64,000 nucleotides of DNA from Gammaproteobacteria bacterium (GTDB lineage Bacteria; Pseudomonadota; Gammaproteobacteria; Ga0077536), in contig JAJFJQ010000073.1 in assembly GCA_021773835.1 (NCBI GenBank), positions 558,001 to 622,000 on the forward strand, given 5' to 3'. The notes under the pieces were generated by a model, which saw nothing but the letters and a program-made list of their open reading frames with translations, was not told the DNA's origin and did no database searches. Position 1 is the stretch's first letter; every line of letters starts with the position of its first letter. Made by a program: the position numbers and the translations under genes. Of this stretch, positions 23,022 through 30,216 are shown piece after piece.

Positions 23022-23417
23022 ATGGCAAAAACGATCCCAGAGAATTTTCAAGACCTGCTCAGCAAAAAGGCCTTGGCCGATATTGCCACGATCATGCCGG
23101 ATGGCACCCCGCAGGTGACACCGGTGTGGTTTGATTATGATGGTCGACACATCCGCATTAATTCGGCCAAAGGCCGCCAGAAAGATCGCAATATGCGGGC
23201 TCGGCCCGCCGTCGCCCTTGCGATTGTCGACCCGGACAATCCATACCGGTATATGCAGCTGCGCGGCGAAGTGATCGAGATCACGGCGGCGGGCGCGGAC
23301 GCGCATATCGATGCGCTTTCCAACAGCTACCTTGGTAAGGACTACCCTAATCGACAGCCGGGTGAGGTGCGAGTTACCTACGTCATTAAGCTATCCAGCG
23401 TGTCTACGATGGGTTAG
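23022..23417 (+). CDS. PPOX-class (possibly F420-dependent) flavin protein
   Basis: A 131-residue split-barrel protein resembling the family of PPOX-class F420-dependent enzymes. It has ADIATIMPDGTPQVTPVWFDYDGRHI near residue 19, NSAKGRQKDRNMRARPAVALAIVDPDNPYRYMQLRGEV and a C-terminal strand. F420 dependence is a family-level expectation; FMN or heme binding cannot be excluded. A GAGGAACGACTC site precedes the ATG. It leads a same-strand run with the TauD-type gene, a small unknown gene and a glutathionyl-hydroquinone reductase. Confidence 0.78.
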   Translation: MAKTIPENFQDLLSKKALADIATIMPDGTPQVTPVWFDYDGRHIRINSAKGRQKDRNMRARPAVALAIVDPDNPYRYMQLRGEVIEITAAGADAHIDALSNSYLGKDYPNRQPGEVRVTYVIKLSSVSTMG

Positions 23418-23429
23418 CGCTTGAGTGCG

Positions 23430-24281
23430 ATGCCAGAACAATTCGAAATCAGCGTAATCGAACCGAACTTCGTCGCGGAAATTACAGACCTTAGGCTCAA
23501 TTCCAAGCTGTCGAGGTCGATGGTCGACCAAATAAAAGCGGCATGGGCGCGATATCCGGTGCTGGTGTTTCCGGGTCAGCCAATGACGCCGAATGAACTT
23601 GCGGCGTTTTCGCGGCAGCTTGGTGATTTTGGCGTTGATCCATTCGTGCGGCCGATCGAAGACCACCAGCACGTGATCGAGGTGCGCCGAGAGGCTCAAG
23701 AGTCGGCCCCGATATTTGGCGCCTCATGGCACAGCGACTGGAGCTTTCAGCCTGCACCGCCGAGCGGCACGTTACTGCACGCGCAGACCATCCCGCCGTT
23801 TGGCGGCGACACCGTGTTTGCGGATTGTTACAGAGCATATGCCACACTGCCGACAGAATTAAAAAAGACACTGGCTGGCCGCGCCGCAATCCACACCGCT
23901 GCGCCGGCCTACGGGCCACAAGGACTTTTTGCGGAGGACGATGACACCCGTTCGATGAAAATAGTCGTCTCGAGCGAGGCTGAGAAATCTGAAACGCACC
24001 CGATCGTTCGAACGCACCCGCTGTCTGGCCGCCAGGCTTTGTTCATCAATCACGTCTACACCGTCGCCATTGCCGGCATGACGCGCTCGCAGAGTAGAGC
24101 CTTACTCAAATTCTTGTTCGAGCATATGACCCAGGATGATTTTGTCTATTACCATCGATGGTGCGCGGATATGCTCGTTTTATGGGACAACCGCTGTGTG
24201 GTGCATTACGCTAGCGGCGGCTATGACGGCTACCAGCGGGTTATGCACCGCACCACGCTGGCTGGCGAACGTCCGGCCTGA
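23430..24281 (+). CDS. TauD/TfdA family Fe(II)/2-oxoglutarate dioxygenase
   Basis: A 283-residue dioxygenase of the TauD/TfdA family, which hydroxylates sulfonates, phenoxyacetates and related small acids. The iron site is His101-x-Asp103 in SWHSDWSF and His259 in WDNRCVVHYASG. RVMHRTTLAG supplies the 2-oxoglutarate-binding Arg. A TTG three codons upstream (23421) is an alternative start. It begins 12 bases after the PPOX gene. The substrate is unknown. Confidence 0.88.
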   Translation: MPEQFEISVIEPNFVAEITDLRLNSKLSRSMVDQIKAAWARYPVLVFPGQPMTPNELAAFSRQLGDFGVDPFVRPIEDHQHVIEVRREAQESAPIFGASWHSDWSFQPAPPSGTLLHAQTIPPFGGDTVFADCYRAYATLPTELKKTLAGRAAIHTAAPAYGPQGLFAEDDDTRSMKIVVSSEAEKSETHPIVRTHPLSGRQALFINHVYTVAIAGMTRSQSRALLKFLFEHMTQDDFVYYHRWCADMLVLWDNRCVVHYASGGYDGYQRVMHRTTLAGERPA

Positions 24282-24304
24282 AGATCATTTTTGGAGACCA
24301 CCGT

Positions 24305-24655
24305 ATGACGAATGCAGCCATTATTGACCCCCATGACCTGACCTTCGACCCAGGCGACCCCTTGAACGGCAGCCTGTATTTATGCCAGGCCCGGGGTCAA
24401 TCGGCCGCCGCTCTCGAGCCGATAATTGCGTGGCTGCGAAGTGCCGAATTATGGTCACAGAGCGAAGCAAAACAAGTACCAGACGACCACCGCGAGGCCT
24501 ACAAAGAACAACTGCAGTTTGTTGAGGCAGTTACCTACGCCGTAGCCGGTAGTCAGCTCACGATTGCGCGCTTCGATCACGAAAAATTTCCGTCAGATCA
24601 GGGTCGCTGGGACGGCTGGAAGGCTGCGTTTGACGGGCAATACGAACGTATTTAG
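24305..24655 (+). CDS. Uncharacterised small protein in the dioxygenase-GST operon
   Basis: A 116-residue protein I do not recognise. It opens MTNAAIIDPHDLTFDPGDP and contains LYLCQARGQSAAALEPIIAWL, a mid-region acidic helix and DQGRWDGWKAAF near the C-terminus. There is no signal peptide or membrane segment. A GGAG site eight bases before the ATG and tight spacing on both sides (23 and 9 bases) argue that it is a real gene. Confidence 0.65.
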   Translation: MTNAAIIDPHDLTFDPGDPLNGSLYLCQARGQSAAALEPIIAWLRSAELWSQSEAKQVPDDHREAYKEQLQFVEAVTYAVAGSQLTIARFDHEKFPSDQGRWDGWKAAFDGQYERI

Positions 24656-24664
24656 GAGCTTTCA

Positions 24665-25624
24665 ATGGGTGTAATGGTAGACGGTGAATGGCATGACCAG
24701 TGGTTCGACACCAAATCGAGCGGCGGTCGGTTTATCCGCTCGGAGGCGCAGTTCCGCAACTGGATCACGTCAGATGGTAGCCCCGGCCCGAGCGGGGAAG
24801 GCGGATTTAAAGCGGAACCGGGCCGCTACCATTTATACATCGGTAATGCCTGCCCATGGGCACATCGCACGGTGATTTTTCGGGCTTTGAAGGGCCTCGA
24901 GGACTGGATCGATCTATCGATAGTGCATTGGTATATGGCCGATAACGGTTGGAGCTTTGCAGCAGGTGATGGCGTGATCCCTGATCCGATACACAATGCC
25001 AATTATGCCTATGAAATTTACCGTGCCGCCGACCCAAACTATTCCGGACGGGTAACCATTCCGATCCTGTGGGACAAGCAGAAATCGACGATTGTGAGCA
25101 ACGAATCGTCAGAAATCATCCGCATGTTTAATACGGCATTTGACGGACTCGGGGCTAAACCCGGTGATTACTACCCACAGGACCTGCGTGAAGAGATCAA
25201 TGCAATCAATGCCCGCGTCTACGATACGGTCAACAACGGTGTGTATAAATGCGGGTTCTCGACCAGCCAGGCCGCCTATGAAGAGGCCATACACCCCCTA
25301 TTCGAGTCGCTCGATTGGCTAGAAGGCCTGCTTGCCGACCGCACTTATCTACTCGGGGACCGCTTGACCGAGGCCGATTGGCGTCTATTCACCACCCTTA
25401 TTCGCTTCGATCCGGTATACGTCGGTCATTTTAAATGCAATTTCCGCCGGATCATCGATTATCCGAATCTCGCACGCTTAACCCGGTCGCTATATGACTA
25501 TCCTGGCGTCGCCAACACCGTCGATATGGCACACATTAAAAATCACTACTACAGCAGCCACGAGTCGATCAATCCGAGTCGGATCGTACCGGCCGGACCG
25601 GCCGACTACATTGGCAGCGGTTGA
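24665..25624 (+). CDS. Glutathionyl-hydroquinone reductase (GST Xi class, YqjG/PcpF-like)
   Basis: Enzymes of this class use glutathione to reduce glutathionyl-hydroquinones back to free hydroquinones. The 319-residue protein has the catalytic NACPWAHRT near residue 60, SIVHWYMADNGWSF and ESSEIIRMFN. The C-terminal helical domain carries LFTTLIRFDPVYVGHFKCNFRRI, typical of the Xi class. AGGAG precedes the ATG. The presence of hydroquinone catabolic genes at 57-64 kb fits a repair role in quinone metabolism, which is inference. Confidence 0.9.
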   Translation: MGVMVDGEWHDQWFDTKSSGGRFIRSEAQFRNWITSDGSPGPSGEGGFKAEPGRYHLYIGNACPWAHRTVIFRALKGLEDWIDLSIVHWYMADNGWSFAAGDGVIPDPIHNANYAYEIYRAADPNYSGRVTIPILWDKQKSTIVSNESSEIIRMFNTAFDGLGAKPGDYYPQDLREEINAINARVYDTVNNGVYKCGFSTSQAAYEEAIHPLFESLDWLEGLLADRTYLLGDRLTEADWRLFTTLIRFDPVYVGHFKCNFRRIIDYPNLARLTRSLYDYPGVANTVDMAHIKNHYYSSHESINPSRIVPAGPADYIGSG

Positions 25625-25626
25625 GC

Positions 25627-26052
25627 TCAGCCTTTGATGAAATAAAGCGAGGATTCGTGGGTGATGAGGTTGTAATGTGCGGTTAGATCGGTGCCATTGG
25701 CGAACTCAATACATATCTCAATGCGCTCGCCGAGCTTTTTCTCCGTGACATTGTAGATTTCTTGCCCATTCACCCGGTATTCGGCACCAACGTTGCGCAC
25801 GCGGTAATGCATATCGGATTCCGTTACGGGGACTTGGGCTTCTTCGGCATCTGAAACCGATAAGCCCCAGCAAACATCGTGCGTGTTCGGTGCAAGTACC
25901 ACCCATTCATTGGCGTCCAATTGGATATAGATGCGCTCAGCTTGACCGCGGCATTCCCCGATGATCCATTTCTCGTGCACGCATAGGTCTTGCGGACGCA
26001 GGCCCTTAAGATCGCCGGGGCTGACCAATTTAGAAAGATCCACTAACGCCAT
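25627..26052 (-). CDS. Uncharacterised protein
   Basis: A 141-residue protein I do not recognise, starting MALVDLSKLVSPGDLKGL. It has a moderately hydrophobic core, no signal peptide, and short beta-rich stretches such as ERIYIQLDANEWVVLAP and ERIEICIEFANGTDL. An ATG 11 codons upstream is possible but adds a non-conserved-looking leader. It converges on the hydroquinone reductase gene with two bases between stops. Confidence 0.6.
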   Translation of the reverse strand: MALVDLSKLVSPGDLKGLRPQDLCVHEKWIIGECRGQAERIYIQLDANEWVVLAPNTHDVCWGLSVSDAEEAQVPVTESDMHYRVRNVGAEYRVNGQEIYNVTEKKLGERIEICIEFANGTDLTAHYNLITHESSLYFIKG

Positions 26053-26126
26053 GTAATGAAGTATAGGCACCAAACGCGCCCACATCCATTCCTATAATTA
26101 ACATTAAATATATCATTCATACATTT

Positions 26127-26152
26127 GTTATTACAATGATTATTGTAATAAC
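26127..26152. promoter_or_regulatory. Perfect 11-bp palindrome in a divergent promoter region
   Basis: GTTATTACAAT (26127-26137) and ATTGTAATAAC (26142-26152) are exact reverse complements separated by GATT. It lies between two divergent genes, about 120 bases before the metallopeptidase and 75 before the other start. The symmetry and spacer fit a repressor or activator site; the protein that binds it is unknown. Confidence 0.45.
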
Positions 26153-26271
26153 TATTGAGTTAATCTAGCTCCATTGAGGGGAGCCGTGGTGCGGCCGTCG
26201 ATGCGTAATATTCATGCACAAACACAAAGTCTCGATTAGAATGCCTGGCAAATTACAGATGGGGATGTCAC

Positions 26272-27138
26272 ATGCGCTGGCGAGGGAGTCGTAGAAGCAG
26301 CAACGTAGAGGACCGCCGCGGCCGCAGGCCGATGCGAGTAGGGGGCACACCGATGAAAGGTGGTGTGGGTCTGATCGTGCTACTGCTGGCCGCCGCATAC
26401 TTCGGTGTCGATCCCTCGATTATTTTAAATCAAGGCTTGCAACAAACGGGAACCGGCGCCAACGCCGGTGCACCACACAAACCAAGTGCTGCGGAGGACG
26501 AGCTTGCAGCCTTTGTATCGGTTGTTCTCGCCGACACAGAAGACACCTGGAACACCTTATTTCAAGCACAAGGGCAGCGTTATCAAGAGCCTATACTGGT
26601 CTTGTTTACCGGTGCGGTGCAATCCGCGTGCGGGCGCGGCGAAGCTGCAATGGGGCCGTTTTACTGTCCAGGCGATAACAAGGTCTACATCGATCTCAGT
26701 TTCTACCACGATCTGCGCGAACGCCACGGTGCTCCTGGTGATTTTGCCCAAGCCTACGTTGTGGCGCACGAGATTGGCCACCACGTGCAAAACCTGATGG
26801 GAATATCGAACCAGGTACATTCGCAGCGCCGCAACATGAGCAAAGCCGAGGGCAATAAACTTTCGGTAAAACAAGAGCTTCAAGCAGATTGTTTCGCGGG
26901 CCTGTGGGCGCATCATGCTAATCGCACTCGCCAGATACTAGAGCAAGGTGATGTCGAGGAGGCGATGACCGCGGCCACCGCAATCGGTGATGATCGACTG
27001 CAAAAGCAAGGGCGAGGTTATGTAACTCCGGAATCATTCACCCATGGCACCTCGAAACAGCGGGTCCGGTGGTTTCGGATGGGGTTGGATAAGGGTTCTA
27101 TTGCGGCCTGCGATACGTTTAAGACGGCGGCGCTTTAG
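26272..27138 (+). CDS. YpfJ-type neutral zinc metallopeptidase
   Basis: A 288-residue predicted membrane-anchored peptidase. The start MRWRGSRRSSNVEDRRGRR is very close to the E. coli YpfJ N-terminus, which fixes the ATG. One membrane helix (GLIVLLLAAAYFGV, about residues 33-46) follows. The zinc motif HEIGHH lies in VVAHEIGHHVQNLMG near residue 166, with a downstream ELQADCFAGLWAHH carrying the third-ligand Glu region. The substrate is unknown. Confidence 0.9.
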   Translation: MRWRGSRRSSNVEDRRGRRPMRVGGTPMKGGVGLIVLLLAAAYFGVDPSIILNQGLQQTGTGANAGAPHKPSAAEDELAAFVSVVLADTEDTWNTLFQAQGQRYQEPILVLFTGAVQSACGRGEAAMGPFYCPGDNKVYIDLSFYHDLRERHGAPGDFAQAYVVAHEIGHHVQNLMGISNQVHSQRRNMSKAEGNKLSVKQELQADCFAGLWAHHANRTRQILEQGDVEEAMTAATAIGDDRLQKQGRGYVTPESFTHGTSKQRVRWFRMGLDKGSIAACDTFKTAAL

Positions 27139-27283
27139 TTTTTCTTCCTTACCTTTGGACAGGACTTAACTTTCTAAAGCAACGACCGCTGTTAAGCTGC
27201 TGCAAGCTGACACCCGTATAAATCGGTCGACTTACGGCGTTCAATCGCCGTCTTTACGTCGAAACATCCGCCTCTGGACTATT

Positions 27284-27300
27284 TGTCAACAAACTTTACA
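27284..27300 (+). promoter_or_regulatory. Candidate upstream activator site, copy 1 (TGTCAA type)
   Basis: TGTCAAC-AAA-CTTTACA, an imperfect inverted repeat. A matching site TGTCAAG-ATT-CTTTACA is found before the second PEP-CTERM gene. It lies about 205 bases before the -24 promoter element, a workable distance for a sigma-54 activator. Confidence 0.5.
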
Positions 27301-27420
27301 AGTTTTGTCAGCGATTTTTGACGATGAATCCCGGAGTTCTAAGACACAGCAGGACATTAGGAGAAGATTTGTGTACAAACTTGCTACGTATATCGTATTT
27401 TTACCCTTTTCCACTGAGAA

Positions 27421-27437
27421 TTCTTAGAAACTTTACA
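27421..27437 (+). promoter_or_regulatory. Candidate upstream activator site, copy 2 (TTCTTAG type)
   Basis: TTCTTAG-AAA-CTTTACA, about 70 bases before the -24 element. The longer pattern AATTCTTAGA-N4-TTTACA recurs before the second PEP-CTERM gene with nearly the same bases. Confidence 0.55.
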
Positions 27438-27488
27438 TCCCGCACCACTGCTTTGTGCAAGTAGTTGATAAACCAAAAAATAGTTGCT

Positions 27489-27504
27489 TGGCTTGATTCT
27501 TGCG
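27489..27504 (+). promoter_or_regulatory. Sigma-54 promoter of the first PEP-CTERM gene
   Basis: TGGCTTGATTCTTGCG: GG at 27490-27491 and GC at 27502-27503 are exactly ten bases apart, as sigma-54 requires, and the -12 part is TTGCG. The predicted start of transcription is about 24 bases before the ATG. Sigma-54 control of PEP-CTERM genes has been proposed for exosortase-containing bacteria. Confidence 0.75.
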
Positions 27505-27538
27505 CGAGGTCTTATACCTAATTTCCGAGGAGTTCACC

Positions 27539-28141
27539 ATGAGGGTTTCTAAGGGCAGGTCGTGCATAGGCCTTATAACGCTAGCATTAAGTCTGCTGGT
27601 TGCTATGCCGGCACAGGCGGTCATGGTGTATCAGACCACCTTGGACCTCAGTACACCGGTGGTGAATGTTGATTCAATCGATAAGATTGTCTACCGCTGG
27701 TCGACGACTGAAACCAGCGGGACGGTTGACCAATCCGAACTCGTTGATCTCGAAATGCAAATTTTCGCCAGCGGGGCTCTAGTCCATACTGATTCTGTCC
27801 TTGAGGACGGAACCGTGCTTTCCCCGGCTGGTATCACGCGAACCCTTGGTGATCTGTTTTGGCGCTTCGACTTAACGACAATGGTGTTGGCGCAGATGTC
27901 GAATGGCGTAGGCGATACACTCCGAGATGCGACAGACACGCAATATCGGATATCGGATGGTCTTTCATTACCTGCAGATTCCCGGGTCAATATACGTAAA
28001 ACAACGGACGGAGTACAAGACTATATTGTTAGAGAAATGCTCCTCACGCAAAGTACTAAACTAGTTCCGGAGCCCACAAGTCTAGCGCTAGTGGCGCTCG
28101 GTTTGGCGGGCCTCGGCTTTAGGCGGCGAAAAGTCGTGTAA
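27539..28141 (+). CDS. PEP-CTERM sorting domain protein (first)
   Basis: A 200-residue exported protein. A signal peptide (about residues 1-27, ending MPAQA) is followed by a beta-rich body without a recognised domain. The C-terminal sorting signal is PEPTSLALVALGLAGLGF followed by RRRKVV. PEP-CTERM proteins are cleaved by exosortase and linked to exopolysaccharide or the surface; no exosortase gene is in this window. The ATG lies after GAGGAGTTCACC. It is preceded by a sigma-54 promoter and followed by a hairpin terminator. Confidence 0.88.
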   Translation: MRVSKGRSCIGLITLALSLLVAMPAQAVMVYQTTLDLSTPVVNVDSIDKIVYRWSTTETSGTVDQSELVDLEMQIFASGALVHTDSVLEDGTVLSPAGITRTLGDLFWRFDLTTMVLAQMSNGVGDTLRDATDTQYRISDGLSLPADSRVNIRKTTDGVQDYIVREMLLTQSTKLVPEPTSLALVALGLAGLGFRRRKVV

Positions 28142-28169
28142 GCTCCTGCGCAAGCAAGTGCAACTGAAG

Positions 28170-28193
28170 CCCGCCTTGTGCGGGTTTTCTTTT
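28170..28193 (+). terminator. Rho-independent terminator of the first PEP-CTERM gene
   Basis: CCCGC (28170-28174), loop CTTGT, GCGGG (28180-28184), then TTTTCTTTT. The hairpin and U-tract are identical to the terminator after the second PEP-CTERM gene. Confidence 0.85.
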
Positions 28194-28230
28194 GGCCACT
28201 TGAATGAACAAGTTCAAATAGCCGCGGAAT

Positions 28231-28309
28231 ATTGCCGGACACCCATCAAATGTAATGAGCGAATATTTCGGGACATCCATAATATTTTATCGTCTAAACC
28301 ATTGATTAC
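28231..28309 (+). repeat. Degenerate GGGACA repeat block A
   Basis: Two units start with CCGGACACCCAT (28231) and TCGGGACATCCATAA (28268), followed by TCGTCTAAACCATTGATTA. The second unit and the CTAAACCATTGATTA tail recur at 29506-29595 with few changes, so these are copies of one family. Confidence 0.5.
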
Positions 28310-28466
28310 AAAACCTTACGCCGATATCGAATCGAGGCTGTCCTGGACCGTTCCTCCGATAGGATCGTGACTGTCCCAGACTCTCCCAGACTCTCAAGCA
28401 CCGGGCCGCCGACTCACTGCGGAGCTGTGCCGGGTGACGCAAAAACACTGAAAACGGCGTTCAAAA

Positions 28467-28490
28467 GCCATCATCCTGATAGATGATGGC
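28467..28490. repeat. Perfect 9-bp hairpin
   Basis: GCCATCATC (28467-28475) and GATGATGGC (28482-28490) around CTGATA. It has no T tract and lies far from both neighbouring genes. Function unknown. Confidence 0.4.
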
Positions 28491-28690
28491 CACCCAACCC
28501 ACGACCTCAACTAAATCCCGATGATCGATGACCAAAGACACAGGTTCAAGACGAGTTTTTCAACAGAATCAAACTGAAATCGGTCATCCAGATGAGGAAG
28601 CTGACGGTCCGATACCGACCTATTCAGCCTGGTTGCGATATCTAATACAAGTGAACGACCGATGACTCACGCGGTTTTGGCTGGGTGGAC

Positions 28691-28707
28691 TGTCAAGATT
28701 CTTTACA
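28691..28707 (+). promoter_or_regulatory. Candidate upstream activator site, copy 3 (TGTCAA type)
   Basis: TGTCAAG-ATT-CTTTACA, extending to the near-palindrome CTGTCAAG-N3-CTTTACAG. It matches the site at 27284 at 13 of the last 16 positions. Confidence 0.55.
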
Positions 28708-28733
28708 GACAGAACGCTCTGAAACCCAGCAAA

Positions 28734-28750
28734 TTCTTAGATTATTTACA
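28734..28750 (+). promoter_or_regulatory. Candidate upstream activator site, copy 4 (TTCTTAG type)
   Basis: TTCTTAG-ATT-ATTTACA, the counterpart of the site at 27421. It lies about 90 bases before the -24 element of the second PEP-CTERM promoter. Confidence 0.55.
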
Positions 28751-28825
28751 CAGCCACTTTTCTGGGTTGAGCCTCAATCTACGTAACTCATTGAGAATGG
28801 GTAATGTTTTCTGTTTTCGATGCAA

Positions 28826-28841
28826 TGGCATGGTTTTTGCA
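28826..28841 (+). promoter_or_regulatory. Sigma-54 promoter of the second PEP-CTERM gene
   Basis: TGGCATGGTTTTTGCA: GG (28827-28828) and GC (28839-28840) are ten bases apart and the flanks fit TGGCAC-N5-TTGCA almost fully. Transcription would start roughly 30 bases before the ATG. Confidence 0.82.
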
Positions 28842-28884
28842 CCGATCTTTTGTAGGCTTTTACCGTCCAACGGAGCAGTTACAA

Positions 28885-29421
28885 ATGTTTAGGAAACAAC
28901 TTGCCGCTTTAACGCTGGCCCCAATCCTCGCCCTGATGTCATTCTCTACGCACGCCGTCTTAATGCTCGATGCTGGCTGGAATCTTGATGAGTGGTCGGG
29001 TGGTTCAACCGTATTTACTGACGATTCCTTGGACCCAGTTGCCGAAGGATACGATTTCACCTTGGTGTCGAATGCGATATTGACGATCACAGACTGTTGC
29101 GCAACAGGGGATACCTTTGACGTGTTCGACGGCGCTGCCTTACTCGGTTCGAGTGCGCTGTTGGCGGGCACTGCGTTTGGAGACGGTCTCGGAGAATTTC
29201 CCGCAGATTTTGATCCTTCTTTTGCCGACCCCGCTTTTCACGGCATTCAACTCGCACTTGGTCCTGGCTCTTATCAGTTGCGGATTCAGCTAACCGGAGG
29301 ACTAAGTTTAGGGGCCCTCGGCGTGCGACTCGATACTGCGGTTGTCCCAGAGCCCACCAGCCTCGCACTTCTCGGCCTAAGTTTAGCTGGCTTGGGTTAC
29401 AGTCGGAAAAGAAAAGCGTAA
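28885..29421 (+). CDS. PEP-CTERM sorting domain protein (second)
   Basis: A 178-residue exported protein. The signal peptide is MFRKQLAALTLAPILALMSF followed by STHA. The body includes a Cys pair DCCATGD and a beta-rich acidic region. The C-terminal signal is PEPTSLALLGLSLAGLGY followed by SRKRKA. The chosen ATG follows CGGAGCAGTTACAA and gives a proper signal peptide; the frame is open for 27 more codons upstream, through the promoter. The body does not resemble the first PEP-CTERM protein beyond the sorting signal. Confidence 0.88.
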   Translation: MFRKQLAALTLAPILALMSFSTHAVLMLDAGWNLDEWSGGSTVFTDDSLDPVAEGYDFTLVSNAILTITDCCATGDTFDVFDGAALLGSSALLAGTAFGDGLGEFPADFDPSFADPAFHGIQLALGPGSYQLRIQLTGGLSLGALGVRLDTAVVPEPTSLALLGLSLAGLGYSRKRKA

Positions 29422-29448
29422 GAACGTCTAGACGCTGGTGATGGAAAG

Positions 29449-29472
29449 CCCGCCTTGTGCGGGTTTTCTTTT
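29449..29472 (+). terminator. Rho-independent terminator of the second PEP-CTERM gene
   Basis: CCCGC (29449-29453), loop CTTGT, GCGGG (29459-29463), then TTTTCTTTT. Stem, loop and U-tract equal those at 28170-28193. Confidence 0.85.
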
Positions 29473-29505
29473 GCCGACAATATTTCTAGCAGAATCAGTA
29501 TGGGA

Positions 29506-29595
29506 GATATTTCGGGACACCCATAAAAAGCTAATCTTGGGACAGGCACATATTCTGGGGTACCCACAAAATAACATCATCTAAACCATTGATTA
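29506..29595 (+). repeat. Degenerate GGGACA repeat block B
   Basis: Units begin GATATTTCGGGACACCCATAA (29506), TTGGGACAGGCACA (about 29538) and TGGGGTACCCAC (about 29556), followed by TCATCTAAACCATTGATTA (29577-29595). It parallels block A, which also lies just after a PEP-CTERM terminator. Confidence 0.5.
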
Positions 29596-29645
29596 TGAGC
29601 CCGCAGGCTTAGAATGAATCGTGACCATCTCCGGCAGTTTGACTG

Positions 29646-30095
29646 TTGAATAGATCAGCGCCACCCTTAGCTACGCCTCAATTTGCTGCAGCATTTCGCT
29701 TTACGGATGGTGTTGTGCCCAATTCAATAGAAAAACGAGATAACTACTTCTACACGCGCTGCACCGACGAACACCTCGATTTGAATAGCGCCATACGGTG
29801 GGTGTCAGAATTATTTATTGAACATCCGAGGTTCGAGCCCGGGACGAACGTACTGTGGGATGCAACCGCGATCACGAGTAGCAGCCTGAGTTTTGGCGAC
29901 ATGGAGGCGTTCGGTGATTATCTGGAAACAGTCCGAGATCGGCGCGGCGGGGGCCGCTCCGGATTTGTTACTGATAACGATTTAGTTTTTGGGCTCTTCA
30001 GAACCCACGAGATGCTGAACCGCGACAAATTTGACTACGAGTATCGGGTCTTTCGAGATCTCGCGGCAGCGAGGGTTTGGGTTGAGTTCGGATAA
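29646..30095 (+). CDS. Uncharacterised protein
   Basis: A 149-residue protein I do not assign to a named family. Visible elements are a central FEPGTNVLWDATAITSSSLSFGD and a C-terminal YRVFRDLAAARVWVEFG. That C-terminal pattern recalls SpoIIAA-like/STAS-type small proteins (FRDxxxAxxWL), which is weak support only. The start is TTG without a clear ribosome site, so the N-terminus is uncertain. A short AT-rich segment with GATATCATTGATTATG follows the stop. Confidence 0.55.
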   Translation: MNRSAPPLATPQFAAAFRFTDGVVPNSIEKRDNYFYTRCTDEHLDLNSAIRWVSELFIEHPRFEPGTNVLWDATAITSSSLSFGDMEAFGDYLETVRDRRGGGRSGFVTDNDLVFGLFRTHEMLNRDKFDYEYRVFRDLAAARVWVEFG

Positions 30096-30216
30096 TTCAG
30101 AACTCCCCGGATCGCCACGATATCATTGATTATGAAGGATTCGCCCATATCAAATCGTGGTTATGCTGAATAGTCATAGAAAAATTTTCCGTGCACGCGG
30201 AAGTTGTAATTGCGAT

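Larger units (their letters stand above)
27139..27538 (+). other. 400-base intergenic region holding PEP-CTERM control sites
   Basis: No coding potential was seen on either strand. The stretch contains two 17-bp candidate activator sites and a sigma-54 promoter that serve the PEP-CTERM gene starting at 27539. The first 140 bases hold nothing I recognise. Confidence 0.6.
28142..28884 (+). other. 743-base intergenic region between the two PEP-CTERM genes
   Basis: It holds a terminator (28170), GGGACA-type degenerate repeats (28230-28310), a tandem CCCAGACTCT pair (28375-28394), a perfect hairpin (28467-28490), two candidate activator sites (28691, 28734) and a sigma-54 promoter (28826). No convincing gene was seen; a 76-codon forward frame at 28662 runs through the control sites and is rejected. 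Confidence 0.6.

Noticed and set aside
28467-28490. Hairpin as a terminator
   Set aside because: No T tract and no gene ending nearby; kept only as an unexplained structure.
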